A stretch of DNA of 64,000 bases, taken from NCBI GenBank assembly GCA_027575805.1, contig JANBPU010000060.1, positions 1 through 64,000 of the forward strand. Direction: 5' to 3'. This DNA is from Mycoemilia scoparia (lineage: Eukaryota > Kickxellomycota > Kickxellomycetes > Kickxellales > Kickxellaceae). Made by a program: the position numbers and the translations under genes. Positions 22,201 through 30,839 of this stretch are shown piece by piece. The notes below the pieces were generated by a model. It made no database searches and had not been told where the DNA came from. It was given only the letters and a program-made list of their open reading frames with translations. Each line of letters opens with the position of its first letter. The stretch's first letter is position 1.

Positions 22201-23244
22201 GTTATTTTTATTCATCATGGAGCTGGCTTCCATATCATCAACCACCTCCTCCATCACATTAGTTTGAATCTGTCTTTTAGCTGCCATTGATCCTGAGATT
22301 GCTTTGCCATCCACACGACTTTGGTTTAATTTGTTGGTAGAATATATACGGTACTGACATTTTTTATACATTCCTTTCCCTGGTAATCCTGAAAGTCCAT
22401 ATCCACCCAAAGTAGCAGTGGTGGTGTTATAACTTCTCAATAAACTAGGTCTGGCCATTGTACTATAACCTCGGGAACTTCCGCTGATTCCATTTTCTTT
22501 ACTATTGTTACTTTCTGTCAAAGCCATACCATTTTGACCTCCATCCATACTTTTGGAACTAGTCTTCATCTTTGTCATTATTTGGATCAATTTTTGTGGA
22601 TCTACTATACCACGTTTAAATTCTTTATAGCTTTGGTTACGTTCCAATATAACTGACGAAATTCCATTTCTGCCATTATCATTGCCATTAAGCAATGTCC
22701 CTTTTAGGTTTCTACCATATACAGATTTTGGAAACCTTTCTTTCAATGGCCTTCTTTTCAGTATAGATCGATTCTCAATCACTTCTTCACCATCTGCCGT
22801 AGTCAGTTTGGCCAATGCATCAACATAATTGTTTGGTGGATCAGGGTCACTTAGTGCTTCTTCTAGTCGGCTTATCATTTCGCTAAACCCTTTTGCTACT
22901 CTTTCATTATATTCACTGTCACTCTTATATTGGCTAATATCCGAGCTGGTACTATCTTCCATAGTAGTAGATCCATCACTATTAATCGAGTTAGTCAACT
23001 TTTCGCTTTTTCCCGTATCTTTGTTAGCTTCACCAGTGGATAGCTTTATGAGATTTTTCAACAACACATATCGTGACGATGTGGATAATGGTGGACTTGG
23101 GCTTAATATCTTTGTTGAAGTTGAGGCATTTCTTTGAATTACCAAAGTACTGCCTTTGTGCTGCCATAATGAAGGCGATGATGATATGCATCCTCCTCGA
23201 ACTTTGGTGCATTGTACACCAAGGTTTGATAGCTTATAGTACAT
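19297..23244 (-). CDS. DSS1: Mitochondrial RNase II-family exoribonuclease (DSS1/cyt-4 type)
   Basis: Single exon, 1315 residues. This family is the 3'-5' hydrolytic exonuclease of the mitochondrial degradosome in yeast (Dss1) and an RNA-processing nuclease in Neurospora (cyt-4). The N-terminus (MYYKLSNLGVQCTKVRGG) and the Ser/Thr-rich ~40 residues after it fit a mitochondrial presequence. About 350 low-complexity residues follow. The RNB catalytic domain spans roughly 800-1180: YPRDVVESLRRDFGDTPVY, then TIDDTDTTDVDDGISLE at ~824, carrying the Asp cluster that binds Mg2+. Next come VHVHVADPTRYIHPGHRLS, and GVNDPFGYTRVTSPIRRYLD, with the Arg pair of the active site. The C-terminus is short and S1-like at best. 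It is in tandem with a PPR gene, which also suggests organellar RNA work. Confidence 0.9.
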   Translation of the reverse strand: MYYKLSNLGVQCTKVRGGCISSSPSLWQHKGSTLVIQRNASTSTKILSPSPPLSTSSRYVLLKNLIKLSTGEANKDTGKSEKLTNSINSDGSTTMEDSTSSDISQYKSDSEYNERVAKGFSEMISRLEEALSDPDPPNNYVDALAKLTTADGEEVIENRSILKRRPLKERFPKSVYGRNLKGTLLNGNDNGRNGISSVILERNQSYKEFKRGIVDPQKLIQIMTKMKTSSKSMDGGQNGMALTESNNSKENGISGSSRGYSTMARPSLLRSYNTTTATLGGYGLSGLPGKGMYKKCQYRIYSTNKLNQSRVDGKAISGSMAAKRQIQTNVMEEVVDDMEASSMMNKNNQKSNNENDNDFENDSDKTIRYPAKLILDIGDIVEIRDSQNSSALSSLSSNMRVGVVIKKLAGRFPFLIATKDGSIYGIRADDVGFRAQKYALRNSSLKMAGFEDPKEARRIREWAESNNIVKSASVKDTGLKETLQGMLEDIGAMSDEHKFLRVVTRLIEDFSKNSEQLKWGALKSLGGYWEMRMQEAETSGGAGKEVRVTTRELAKQIFGTQAPSPLQVFAIYSYFVDNVLYFIPDHSWLCISGGFTLRPRDEVEKLKTVLEWTRNNSPQLVSFRDKARQLVAFSKNKRGEKVEKILLTPDSCVDGPPLPSSALMPLLTEKEVRDAKFNETDRMIIWLLQQYIYHHGSGYKYFRNPYDIIVPSVIKPLRVYGDVEVQSVAEFLIDIGVWPRWQNLAIYDRRIPIEGLGLDPTIDQEVELCERSVEKVSRRSLCDNEVKASPVIKEDVDFKNPGLGIDEFYPRDVVESLRRDFGDTPVYTIDDTDTTDVDDGISLEEVKNSDGSVSDWVHVHVADPTRYIHPGHRLSLFARKRLETLYPPERTYHMLPTKFATSIVGLNAEIMSNENLPIYAMTFSALVNSKGDIEDYKVTPSILRNVQALSYNDVNKYMNYDIASTTHDPAKLVIEDGASQEAITLRKLQLISQRHLEKRVSNGSFFHDLPAYDVKISEKSLPRFPSLPSSPSRMLVPTNKFDSELPEITITRSLAMLSPSNKLVSEMMLIAGRVAARFAYDRKITLPFRTQQAPDLDLHDMSGSVLPSSIPGITSEEARNAHSLFEAVRKQINPKTGEVKTTYYDEIRYMMNPAILSASPGQHYALGVNDPFGYTRVTSPIRRYLDMFSHWQIKSALLSKTFIKRSELEYQIPFMFKLEVAQKQIGYQSKQIWALLKAQQIFKSDPSRVFDAYVVTRDLSRSFIIVVVKDFGFFSMLPHKYPGDVDKLPVAGTPVKIRFNLLQPHSNMAKADWAE

Positions 23245-23561
23245 TCACAATATTATTTTTAAAATTCCTGCCCTTGAATATACCAACTGATAGATTAAAT
23301 GGTCAATAGTTAGTCAAGCGTCAACAGGAAAAAGTTTGTGGTTATGATAATCACCAAACTTTCATTTATAATACCTTATGGCCCGGATCGAAAATTTAAT
23401 TGAAGTTCTTGATGTTATGGGAAATCGTATTTTTAAACTCATTTTTAGTCGTTATTTTTCAGCTTGATGTAATTTGTTTATGCAATTGGTCAAGTTTCAT
23501 ACCACCTTAAACAAAAAAGGGTGTCCCAGGAGTTGCATATCAAATAGTTTGTGGCCTGTCT

Positions 23562-23618
23562 AAAATCTGGTGATCACCTACTTCTGTCTATCTTATATCC
23601 GATCACAAGTGAAATATA
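23562..23618 (-). repeat. Dispersed repeat family 2, copy C (diverged, inverted)
   Basis: Read on the minus strand: TATATTTCACTTGTGATCGG, then GATAGACAGAAGTAGGTGATC and ACCAGATTTT. It aligns with the 17441 copy over ~55 bp. It abuts the left end of the MITE-like copy at 23625. Confidence 0.5.
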
Positions 23619-23624
23619 CACATA

Positions 23625-23729
23625 ATATGGGCAATAATTTTTGAAGGGTTAGTCACACATTTGGCTGTGGTTGCCCTTTTTATCGTTGGCAACCCCCAAA
23701 AGGTACCTTTCAAAAATCATGATCCATAT
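23625..23729. mobile_element. MITE-like terminal-inverted-repeat element, copy 4 (internally deleted)
   Basis: ~105 bp. Left TIR ATATGGGCAATAATTTTTGA then AGGGT; right end CTTTCAAAAATCATGATCC. The segment between the left TIR and the core CACATTTGGCTGTGGTTGCC is about 20 bp shorter than in other copies. It lies in the 23245-23931 spacer between the exonuclease start and the PPR gene end; nothing else in that spacer looks genic. Confidence 0.82.
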
Positions 23730-23931
23730 ATAAATATATTTATTAAATTAAAAAATGGAGAATGTGTATTTTATCAAGGTTGATCTAGTGTTGAATTGTG
23801 GGAATGCAAAATCAAGTAACACAATTAACTTGCCGTAACTTTTAAAAGCCTTCGTAGTACTGTATGGGCAAATATCCATGGAGTATACAGACTTTTGTGC
23901 GACTTTGTGCAGGTTAAGACAAATATTTCGT

Positions 23932-26900
23932 TTACATTTGGTGGTCTGGATATGTTCTTTCTGGTCCCAATGTGCTTTGTGCTTTGTTCACATTTGCTAT
24001 TGAAGATATTTTTTCAGCCAGTTCGCTCTGACCAAGTTCAACAAAAACATGATAGCTTGACGACATCAGCTCTTTTTCTGAAAACCACTGCTTTTGCTTT
24101 AAGTTATCCTTTTCTATCAAGCCATTTACCTGTTGGCATAGCCATTCAAAGTTATGCTCTTTATTGCGGGGTTTACAAAGATTTTTAAGTTGAGGGATGA
24201 GCGGCTGATCCTTTTGAATGTAGGGCGCCAAATGTGTGGAGTCAGGAATTCCTGAACTAGATCTTGACCAGAGCATAAACGTCAGCCACAAGTATGCCAT
24301 GTAGTTCCACTCCTCATATTTGATGGCATGAAACAAAACATCTTTAAATGATACGATATCCGGAGGTGGTATAGTGATGCTCTTGAGAGTGACAAGCGAG
24401 GACTTGTGAGTCCATTTTCTGATACTAGCCATTGGGGAGTTCTGGCTTTCATTGAATGTTGTCATCTGGCTGTGCCGAAGCCGCTTTGCGTTATCATTGT
24501 CTGAACTATCCCTGGACGAGAGCCAAGAAAACATCAAACTGGGCTTTTCTCTGAGCCTACTTAATATGCCATTTCTGGTATCCTGATGTTTTGTCTCGAC
24601 TGGATCCGTTTTTCCCAAACCATCAAAATGTTCCGAGACCTTAGTGTTAAAGGAACTCCAGGAGTCGCTGTGGTGAGGCTGTCGTATTGAATCTCCTTGT
24701 ATCCAAGAACATAACATAGAGTTGAATAGATGAAAACAACTAGCGTAGGTCGTATTTCTTCTTCCAAAAGATTTTAACAACATGTTGATCACAGTTGTGG
24801 TTGGCTGGATGCCCCACTGGATGGCGGCCCTCTCAATTAGTAATATGGCCCGATGCGGCTTCTCAAATAAGCAATGGCTCCTTACAAGTGACAGGATTGT
24901 CCTTCTATCTGGAATGAGGTCGTTTGCAAGAAGCTCGTTGAATGCGCCAACCATTCTATCTTGGTGTGCTTCGCTTAGAGAATATCCTTTTATGAGGTTG
25001 TTGTATGCCAAAAGTCCAGGCTTGACATTAGATTTATTCATATTCTCCCATGCAGATTCCAAGGCAGGCACCATCCGCGACTCTGCATAGTAGTTTAGTA
25101 GCGCATTATAGCCTTTTATGTCTGGATATTTCTGTAACAGCTTGACAACATTTGGCTCTACCTGTGTGGCCATAGAAAACAGTCTCTTATTAGTAAGGTC
25201 TCCAAGTATTAGTGTAAAATGAGCAAGTGAGGGCACGCTTTTCATATTGGAGGATTCGTAGTATGATGTTGCTAAGCTTATTGCTAGGTCAGGTTTGTGC
25301 TGGCGCAAAGCAAGCTTTATTTGCATGGACTTCAAAATCGGACTGTGCTTCAGGCACGATCCCGCCGAAGATAGTAGGATGTGCGCAGTATCAACCCGAC
25401 CATTTATTATAGCGTATTCTAAAAGAATTGCCAATGCTATTGGGCGACTGGTTTGCAATAGCTTAGACGTCTTTATCAACAATTCCTTGCAATCAGTTTT
25501 CCGAATTGGCTTTAGAGGTCGATCTTTCGAGAGCACAAGCAAATTTCTTAGACTATTGAAGGACTTGAAACTGGGTTGGCTAATCAGTCGCTCTGTGTTT
25601 GGGATATCAGAAAGAATCCGATAAATTAACGGGCTGGGTTTGGGCAATGTTTTTGATATAATCTTTATCAGCAAAATAAGCTCAGATGACCATTTAGTTG
25701 GATCGGTCATTGAAGACTTCAGAACTAAAGGCGCTACAATTGGTATTACCGCATGATTGGCCTCAAAGCCTTCAGTATTTTTCAGTAATTGGGTATCCTT
25801 TGGCTTGTAGTCTGGATCCCAGGACCGGGCAAAGTATCGGAAATGGTCCATCGTATTTTGGATTTGATTGTGTTTATAGAAACCATTCATAAGTGCGTGT
25901 AGTGTTATGGCATTGGGGCGTATAGATTTTTCTTGCATCTCATGGATGATGCTTTCTGCATCCTTCATTTGACCACGAGCCAGATAGCTTGAGAGAATGG
26001 TGGTGTAGGTGTAGACGTCTGGATCATATTTGTGCTCCTTCATTTTCGTAAGCCATTTGCGGGCTACGTCGAGTTCATTTCTTTGAAGTGACATGTTGAT
26101 GAGAATATTAAAAGTCCCTTTGTCTGGCCTAATATCTGAACTAAATATCTCCTTGTATATTTCATCAATGTCATCAACTGAGACATTTTCTCTTTTGGTC
26201 ACTGCATCCAGCAACGCATTCAATTCCAGCTGACGTAAAGCATTCGGAATAGCTTTGAGGTCTGCCAGCATCTTTGCCATATTTTCAACATCTCCCAGTC
26301 TTCCGTATGCATAAAATATTTCGCGCAAAGCCCAAATATATTCAGCGATTGTGGGACGAGTCATTAGAAGCGGCGTGGATTGCCTCTCCATGGCTGAATT
26401 GGTGGCATCTTTTGAACAGTAGGGTTGTTGGTTGTATGTATGATTCATCCATTTTTGTAAAAGCTCTTCGGCTTTCTCTGGCTGGCCAATTTTGGCATGG
26501 CAGATAGCAGCAGCGTTGAGTACTTTTTTTTTTGACATAACAGCATCCTCGCCATACTTCTCGAACAGTTCACTAAGTCTCTTCTCAAGTCGCCCCAGGT
26601 CACCATGTTTGGAATGTATATTCAAGATCAGGCTGTAAGGGCCTACGCACTTACTGGGTTTGGAAACACGAGGCTCAAGTTTAGGAAACCAATCGTTGAA
26701 TATTCTGTCCGCTCTTTCTGTCCATATATCGGAAGTTGATATTTGATATATGAGAATCATAAACTGAGTTCCATAAATGGGATTCAGTGACACAAGCTTT
26801 GGCTGCTCGCGTCTGCGGGCTTCCAGGTAAAGTTTCCAAAGACTTTCCAGTGAATCACTATCAAGGCTTTTACTTTTGCCGTGGGTTTTTGGTTTGTTTT

Positions 26901-27402
26901 TACTAAGAAGACACTTAAATTGCCATCTGATTTCAGACCGAAGCAGCTTACCAAAAATGGACATATATAGATGGGGTTGGAACGTACCCTTTGTACGCCT
27001 CACAGTATCAGGAACCAATATTTTCTTTGGATCTGTATCTTCGCTGCCCTCAAAGAGTGAAGATAATGGCCTTAGCTTTGATACATAGCTCTGATACTCG
27101 TCTAATAATCTGTTTGGAAATGGTGATGTTTTTATAGGATCTTCTTTTTTACAATCATTTTTGTCCTTGTTTTGTCTTGCTGGGATGCTGCTAAACCTTC
27201 TTAAGCGACAGGCATCTTCTTTATGGTTGATATATATGTTGGTTTTAGGTGCGCCCTTTTGTAGAAACAATAGCGATTGTTGATCCGGTATGCTGGCACT
27301 ATCTCTGCTTATCAAGCCTTCCATGTATGCTGGAGTTGAGCTATTAGCCAAGTAATGTCGCCATTGTGTGGAAGTCCTACTACCACCTTTTATAGCTCGC
27401 AT
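23932..27402 (-). CDS. Large pentatricopeptide-repeat protein, probably mitochondrial
   Basis: Single exon, 1156 residues. A basic Ser/Thr-rich N-terminus suggests a mitochondrial presequence. PPR motifs are clear around residues 424-510: GTFNILINMSLQRNELDVAR, then YTYTTILSSYLARGQMKDAE and ITLHALMNGFYKHNQIQNTM. A second block is near 762-877: GYNALLNYYAESRMVPALES, LLAYNNLIKGYSLSEAHQDR and TVINMLLKSFGRR. PPR arrays bind single-stranded RNA, one helix-turn-helix pair per nucleotide. Fungal members act in mitochondrial transcript stability or translation. No ortholog could be named. The helical region between the blocks probably holds degenerate repeats. Confidence 0.85.
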   Translation of the reverse strand: MRAIKGGSRTSTQWRHYLANSSTPAYMEGLISRDSASIPDQQSLLFLQKGAPKTNIYINHKEDACRLRRFSSIPARQNKDKNDCKKEDPIKTSPFPNRLLDEYQSYVSKLRPLSSLFEGSEDTDPKKILVPDTVRRTKGTFQPHLYMSIFGKLLRSEIRWQFKCLLSKNKPKTHGKSKSLDSDSLESLWKLYLEARRREQPKLVSLNPIYGTQFMILIYQISTSDIWTERADRIFNDWFPKLEPRVSKPSKCVGPYSLILNIHSKHGDLGRLEKRLSELFEKYGEDAVMSKKKVLNAAAICHAKIGQPEKAEELLQKWMNHTYNQQPYCSKDATNSAMERQSTPLLMTRPTIAEYIWALREIFYAYGRLGDVENMAKMLADLKAIPNALRQLELNALLDAVTKRENVSVDDIDEIYKEIFSSDIRPDKGTFNILINMSLQRNELDVARKWLTKMKEHKYDPDVYTYTTILSSYLARGQMKDAESIIHEMQEKSIRPNAITLHALMNGFYKHNQIQNTMDHFRYFARSWDPDYKPKDTQLLKNTEGFEANHAVIPIVAPLVLKSSMTDPTKWSSELILLIKIISKTLPKPSPLIYRILSDIPNTERLISQPSFKSFNSLRNLLVLSKDRPLKPIRKTDCKELLIKTSKLLQTSRPIALAILLEYAIINGRVDTAHILLSSAGSCLKHSPILKSMQIKLALRQHKPDLAISLATSYYESSNMKSVPSLAHFTLILGDLTNKRLFSMATQVEPNVVKLLQKYPDIKGYNALLNYYAESRMVPALESAWENMNKSNVKPGLLAYNNLIKGYSLSEAHQDRMVGAFNELLANDLIPDRRTILSLVRSHCLFEKPHRAILLIERAAIQWGIQPTTTVINMLLKSFGRRNTTYASCFHLFNSMLCSWIQGDSIRQPHHSDSWSSFNTKVSEHFDGLGKTDPVETKHQDTRNGILSRLREKPSLMFSWLSSRDSSDNDNAKRLRHSQMTTFNESQNSPMASIRKWTHKSSLVTLKSITIPPPDIVSFKDVLFHAIKYEEWNYMAYLWLTFMLWSRSSSGIPDSTHLAPYIQKDQPLIPQLKNLCKPRNKEHNFEWLCQQVNGLIEKDNLKQKQWFSEKELMSSSYHVFVELGQSELAEKISSIANVNKAQSTLGPERTYPDHQM

Positions 27403-27767
27403 TCGCTAAACATTAAGGACGATTGCGGCTAATTCTATAATAGACAGTCGTTCCGTGGCCTTAGAGATTACAAGATAGCATAAACCTTGAAACAAATTCT
27501 GTTGAACTGATAAAGATTCAAAAACTCAATTCAAATTTATAAACCTCCAAAGTGTTGTTATGTTGCCAATAATTTTAAACTTGGGCTATTGTAATCACAC
27601 TCATACAATTACTTAATCATAATCGGCCGCCATTCCATCAAAGTTATTTAATCAAGTTTCGGCCATTCATTGGTCACAAAATAGTTGTGTATGGGCTTCA
27701 GCATAACACATGCCATAAATTTGATAAATAAATTTTAAATATTGTAAAAGCTCTGATGTATGTTAAG

Positions 27768-27895
27768 ATATACGGGTAATAATTTTTGAAGGGCATCTTT
27801 TGGTGGTCAATGATTATAGGGAAAGCCATAACCAAATGTATGTCTGGTTTTACTAGTAAACAAATATTCACTCTTCAAAAATAATTGCCCATATA
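27768..27895. mobile_element. MITE-like terminal-inverted-repeat element, copy 5 (opposite orientation)
   Basis: ~128 bp, inverted relative to copies 1-4: TAATAATTTTTGAAGGGCAT, CTTTTGGTGGTCAATGATTA, ending CTCTTCAAAAATAATTGCCC and ATAT. Both TIRs are intact, ~26 bp. Its interior is closest to copy 7 (shared AGTAAAAC and GACAT blocks). Confidence 0.85.
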
Positions 27896-27943
27896 AAGAC
27901 ACATTAGGGGTATTCATTAAGTCAAATTATTTTATCACAATTT

Positions 27944-28061
27944 GAGTTATTATTTTTGAAGGGTGACCATTTACTAACAGATGGTGATCACTAATTTGGC
28001 TGTAGTTTCCCCTATAATCGGTGGCCACCAAAAGTCACCCTTCAAAAATTATGATCCATTT
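27944..28061. mobile_element. MITE-like terminal-inverted-repeat element, copy 6
   Basis: ~118 bp, only ~50 bp from copy 5. ATTATTTTTGAAGGGTGACC pairs with AAAGTCACCCTTCAAAAATT, a long near-perfect TIR. Core AATTTGGCTGTAGTTTCCCC, then GGCCACCAAAAG. The remainder of the 27403-28465 divergent spacer is AT-rich promoter-type DNA. Confidence 0.88.
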
Positions 28062-28465
28062 GATGATCTTAAAATGGTAGGTTTTTTACCCATAATTCAG
28101 GGGTGTTGCTATTTCACTCACTTATAGATCAAGCGAAAAAGTATATTATAGGCTAATAATAATTTCAATTATTGAATACCACCATTGCCCTTGGATAGTG
28201 TGAAACTGACTTTTGGATGTATGTATATATTATTATTATTGGTTATGTTTATGTAATTGCAATTTGAATTATACTAACTATTGCTTATTACTATTTCATC
28301 TGCTTCTATGCGTATGTACTTGTATTTTGCTTTTTGGGGTCTTTTATGCCTAACAACTTGTAAAATAAAGCCATTTAGTTTGCTTTCTTATTGCAGTCGT
28401 CACAACTATCCTCTTTATCTACTCATATTTTGTAAACCAAAAGTGTACACAATATTCCACATACA

Positions 28466-30531
28466 ATGTCACAAAGCAAGGAATACACGCAACTAGTCGA
28501 TCTAGCTACCGAGCACTCCGGAGACATTGATGCCATTAAGTCCCAGCTATTGCCCCTAATTGAGAGTATGGTGCAGTCTTCTGAGAACAGAGTGCGGCAC
28601 CTTACTCATGCACCAGATATGAGCCCAACTATAATGCGCCTGTTATCTTCCCTTGAAACAGACAAAAATACGCTTGCATACATTATAATGTGGGCAGAGC
28701 ACCAGCTCTCGTATCCTCTACAAGATATGGTGTTTACCAAATCATCATTTGGAAGGATTTGCAAGAGCGCCAACCCCAAAGAGCTTGCTTTGTATCCAAG
28801 AATTTGTAAGTCACATACCCAATATATAGAGCTGATATTAAAAATTGAAATATATCCATTGCAAAGCACGAAATCTAACATGCTGCTGGATATATACTTT
28901 GCTTCTATCGTAGTCATCTTGATTAATAGAGTTGTTTTAGAACTTATAAGCCAGTCGGACAAGCTTGATGTAAGAAGCTTTTCCCTTCTGCCATGACACC
29001 TGCCTTGCTATCGTTTTCGTAGCATTGCTAACAGCTACTCCCTATATATATATTGTGTATGTGTCCCTGAATAGCTACAGCAGCTGATTGATAATATGTC
29101 CACCCTGATCCACAGGTATGAGATGGCTGTAGACGAGACATGCCTTACTCCACTACATCATACAGCTCTAAAGGTATTTATAATAACTATACATATACCT
29201 CCAGTATCTTTATGCTACACATATTAATCACTGAATCTTTGGAGTTAGATATTTAATGAGACCAGTGGTCTTCAGTTAAAAAAAGACAATATCTTCTTGC
29301 AGCCGATTTCTCGTTATTACTCGATCAATGGCATCACACAAGACGACTATATACACTACTTCTTTCACCTGGGCACTATACTTAATCAATTCAATGAACA
29401 CAGTCAAGCAATACATGCGTTCTACAAGGTAAGTAGTAAATTTGAATTACCGACACTAAAAAAATGCGATTTGGTTGATAATTTGTTTATAAATTGTTAT
29501 ATAGGGCTTGGTATACCCCTGCATAAACCCCACAAAGACTCAAGTGCTAATTACCAAAAGATTGATTCTAACAAATCTTATCGAGGAAGGAAAAGTATGG
29601 CCTTTAGATTCTATTGTGCCCATATTCAATATTAGAATGTACATTAACCCGCCATTTACTTTAACATATTTTCAAAAGTTTGGAAATCTCCCACACTATG
29701 TTGGATCAGGCCTTTTGAAGGCCGTCAATGATGACTGCAAAGCTTACATTGAATTCAAAGACACATACGAAAAGCTAGATCGACAGGCAATAAGCAATGC
29801 TTTCATAAATTCAAAGGCAACCTTTGAGGAGGTATGGTATATATTGTGTAGTAATAAGATGAATACGGAATTATATTTAAAACATTGGTCTAATTGTTTT
29901 AAACTTTACAGGATGGAAATACTGATCTTGCAAAGAAAGCCATCAATTCGATACCCAAACATATGATCAAGAAATTGGCATCAGCATTCACTAGGCTACC
30001 GGTGACTAAACTATGCTCTATGATAGGTCTAACAGACAAAAATATAACAGAATTTGGTGCTCAGATAGGCCTTAGATCTCATCACTATACGCTTGACCTT
30101 GTCGCTCAGATGATTGAAAGTGGAAAACTTGATGCCAAGGTTGAAACTATAGTCGACGGTAATGGGAAAGAACAATACAATGTTCTGTTCAATCCACCTG
30201 TTCCAAGAAACATTAACAGTGGCAACAAAAGCACCTTGACAGACTATTTCATTAAACTTGAATCACTGCGTATTCTAAAGCTCCAGGATCACATTCAAAC
30301 ATCAGAAAGGCTCTACAAGGAACTTGAGTCTATAAATACATGGCTAAAGCTCAATGATGCATCATTTAAAAAGGTAAAAATCCAATACACTAGTTGCCAT
30401 AGTTTCTTGTGTATAGGGCTTATTAATAGATGTGTCTTGTTTGTGTATACTTTTAGCTCAGAGAAAAAAACGGAGAGACGTACGACATGGAGAGCAGATA
30501 TGCACTTATGGACGAGGATGATGTTTATTGA
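28466..30531 (+). CDS. CSN3: COP9 signalosome subunit 3 (PCI domain), seven exons
   Basis: Predicted exons: 28466-28805, 28914-28969, 29075-29173, 29303-29428, 29505-29831, 29912-30373 and 30457-30531. All phases close; 494 residues. CSN3 is a scaffold subunit of the deneddylase that removes NEDD8 from cullins. Family signals: LSSLETDKNTLAYIIMWAEH (exon 1), RIFILINRVVLELISQSDK (exons 1-2), LQQLIDNM (exon 3) and DDYIHYFFHLGTILNQFNEH (exon 4). The PCI winged-helix part follows: HMIKKLASAFTRLPVTKLCS, then HYTLDLVAQMIESGKLDAKV (exon 6). The short last exon is acidic (YALMDEDDVY). Relative to animal CSN3 about 12 residues are missing at the exon 3-4 junction, so a small exon in 29174-29302 may be overlooked. 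Confidence 0.75.
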
Positions 30532-30704
30532 TCTAGCCAGGTTCCACACTTCCAACATTTATAAATGCAAGGCCGAGTTTGTAGTAAATATGTGTTCATG
30601 GATGGCAATAAATGGCAAAATTCACTAAATTGACTACCAATAACCAGTAAAAAGTATGAGGTTTGAAAAACCAAGATATTTTATAATTATCAATCTATTT
30701 AAGC

Positions 30705-30798
30705 ATATGGAAGATAATTTTTGAAGGGTGAATGTTTATTAGTAAAACTGGACATTCATTTGGCTGCGATTGCCCCTATAATCATTGATCACCAAAAT
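30705..30798. mobile_element. MITE-like terminal-inverted-repeat element, copy 7 (right end lost)
   Basis: The left TIR ATATGGAAGATAATTTTTGA and AGGGTG, plus core CATTTGGCTGCGATTGCCCC and ATCACCAAAA, are intact. The right TIR is absent and replaced by a perfect palindrome. It lies between the convergent CSN3 and GDSL genes. Confidence 0.78.
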
Positions 30799-30831
30799 GT
30801 ACCACCGCAATATATTATATTGCGGTGGTAC
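30799..30831. repeat. Perfect 16-bp inverted repeat with 1-nt spacer
   Basis: GTACCACCGCAATATA, one T, then its exact reverse complement. It ends 8 bp beyond the GDSL stop codon, so it would fold as a hairpin in that mRNA's 3' UTR. It could influence 3'-end formation or mRNA decay, or be a separate small insertion. Confidence 0.85.
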
Positions 30832-30839
30832 ACAGCAAT

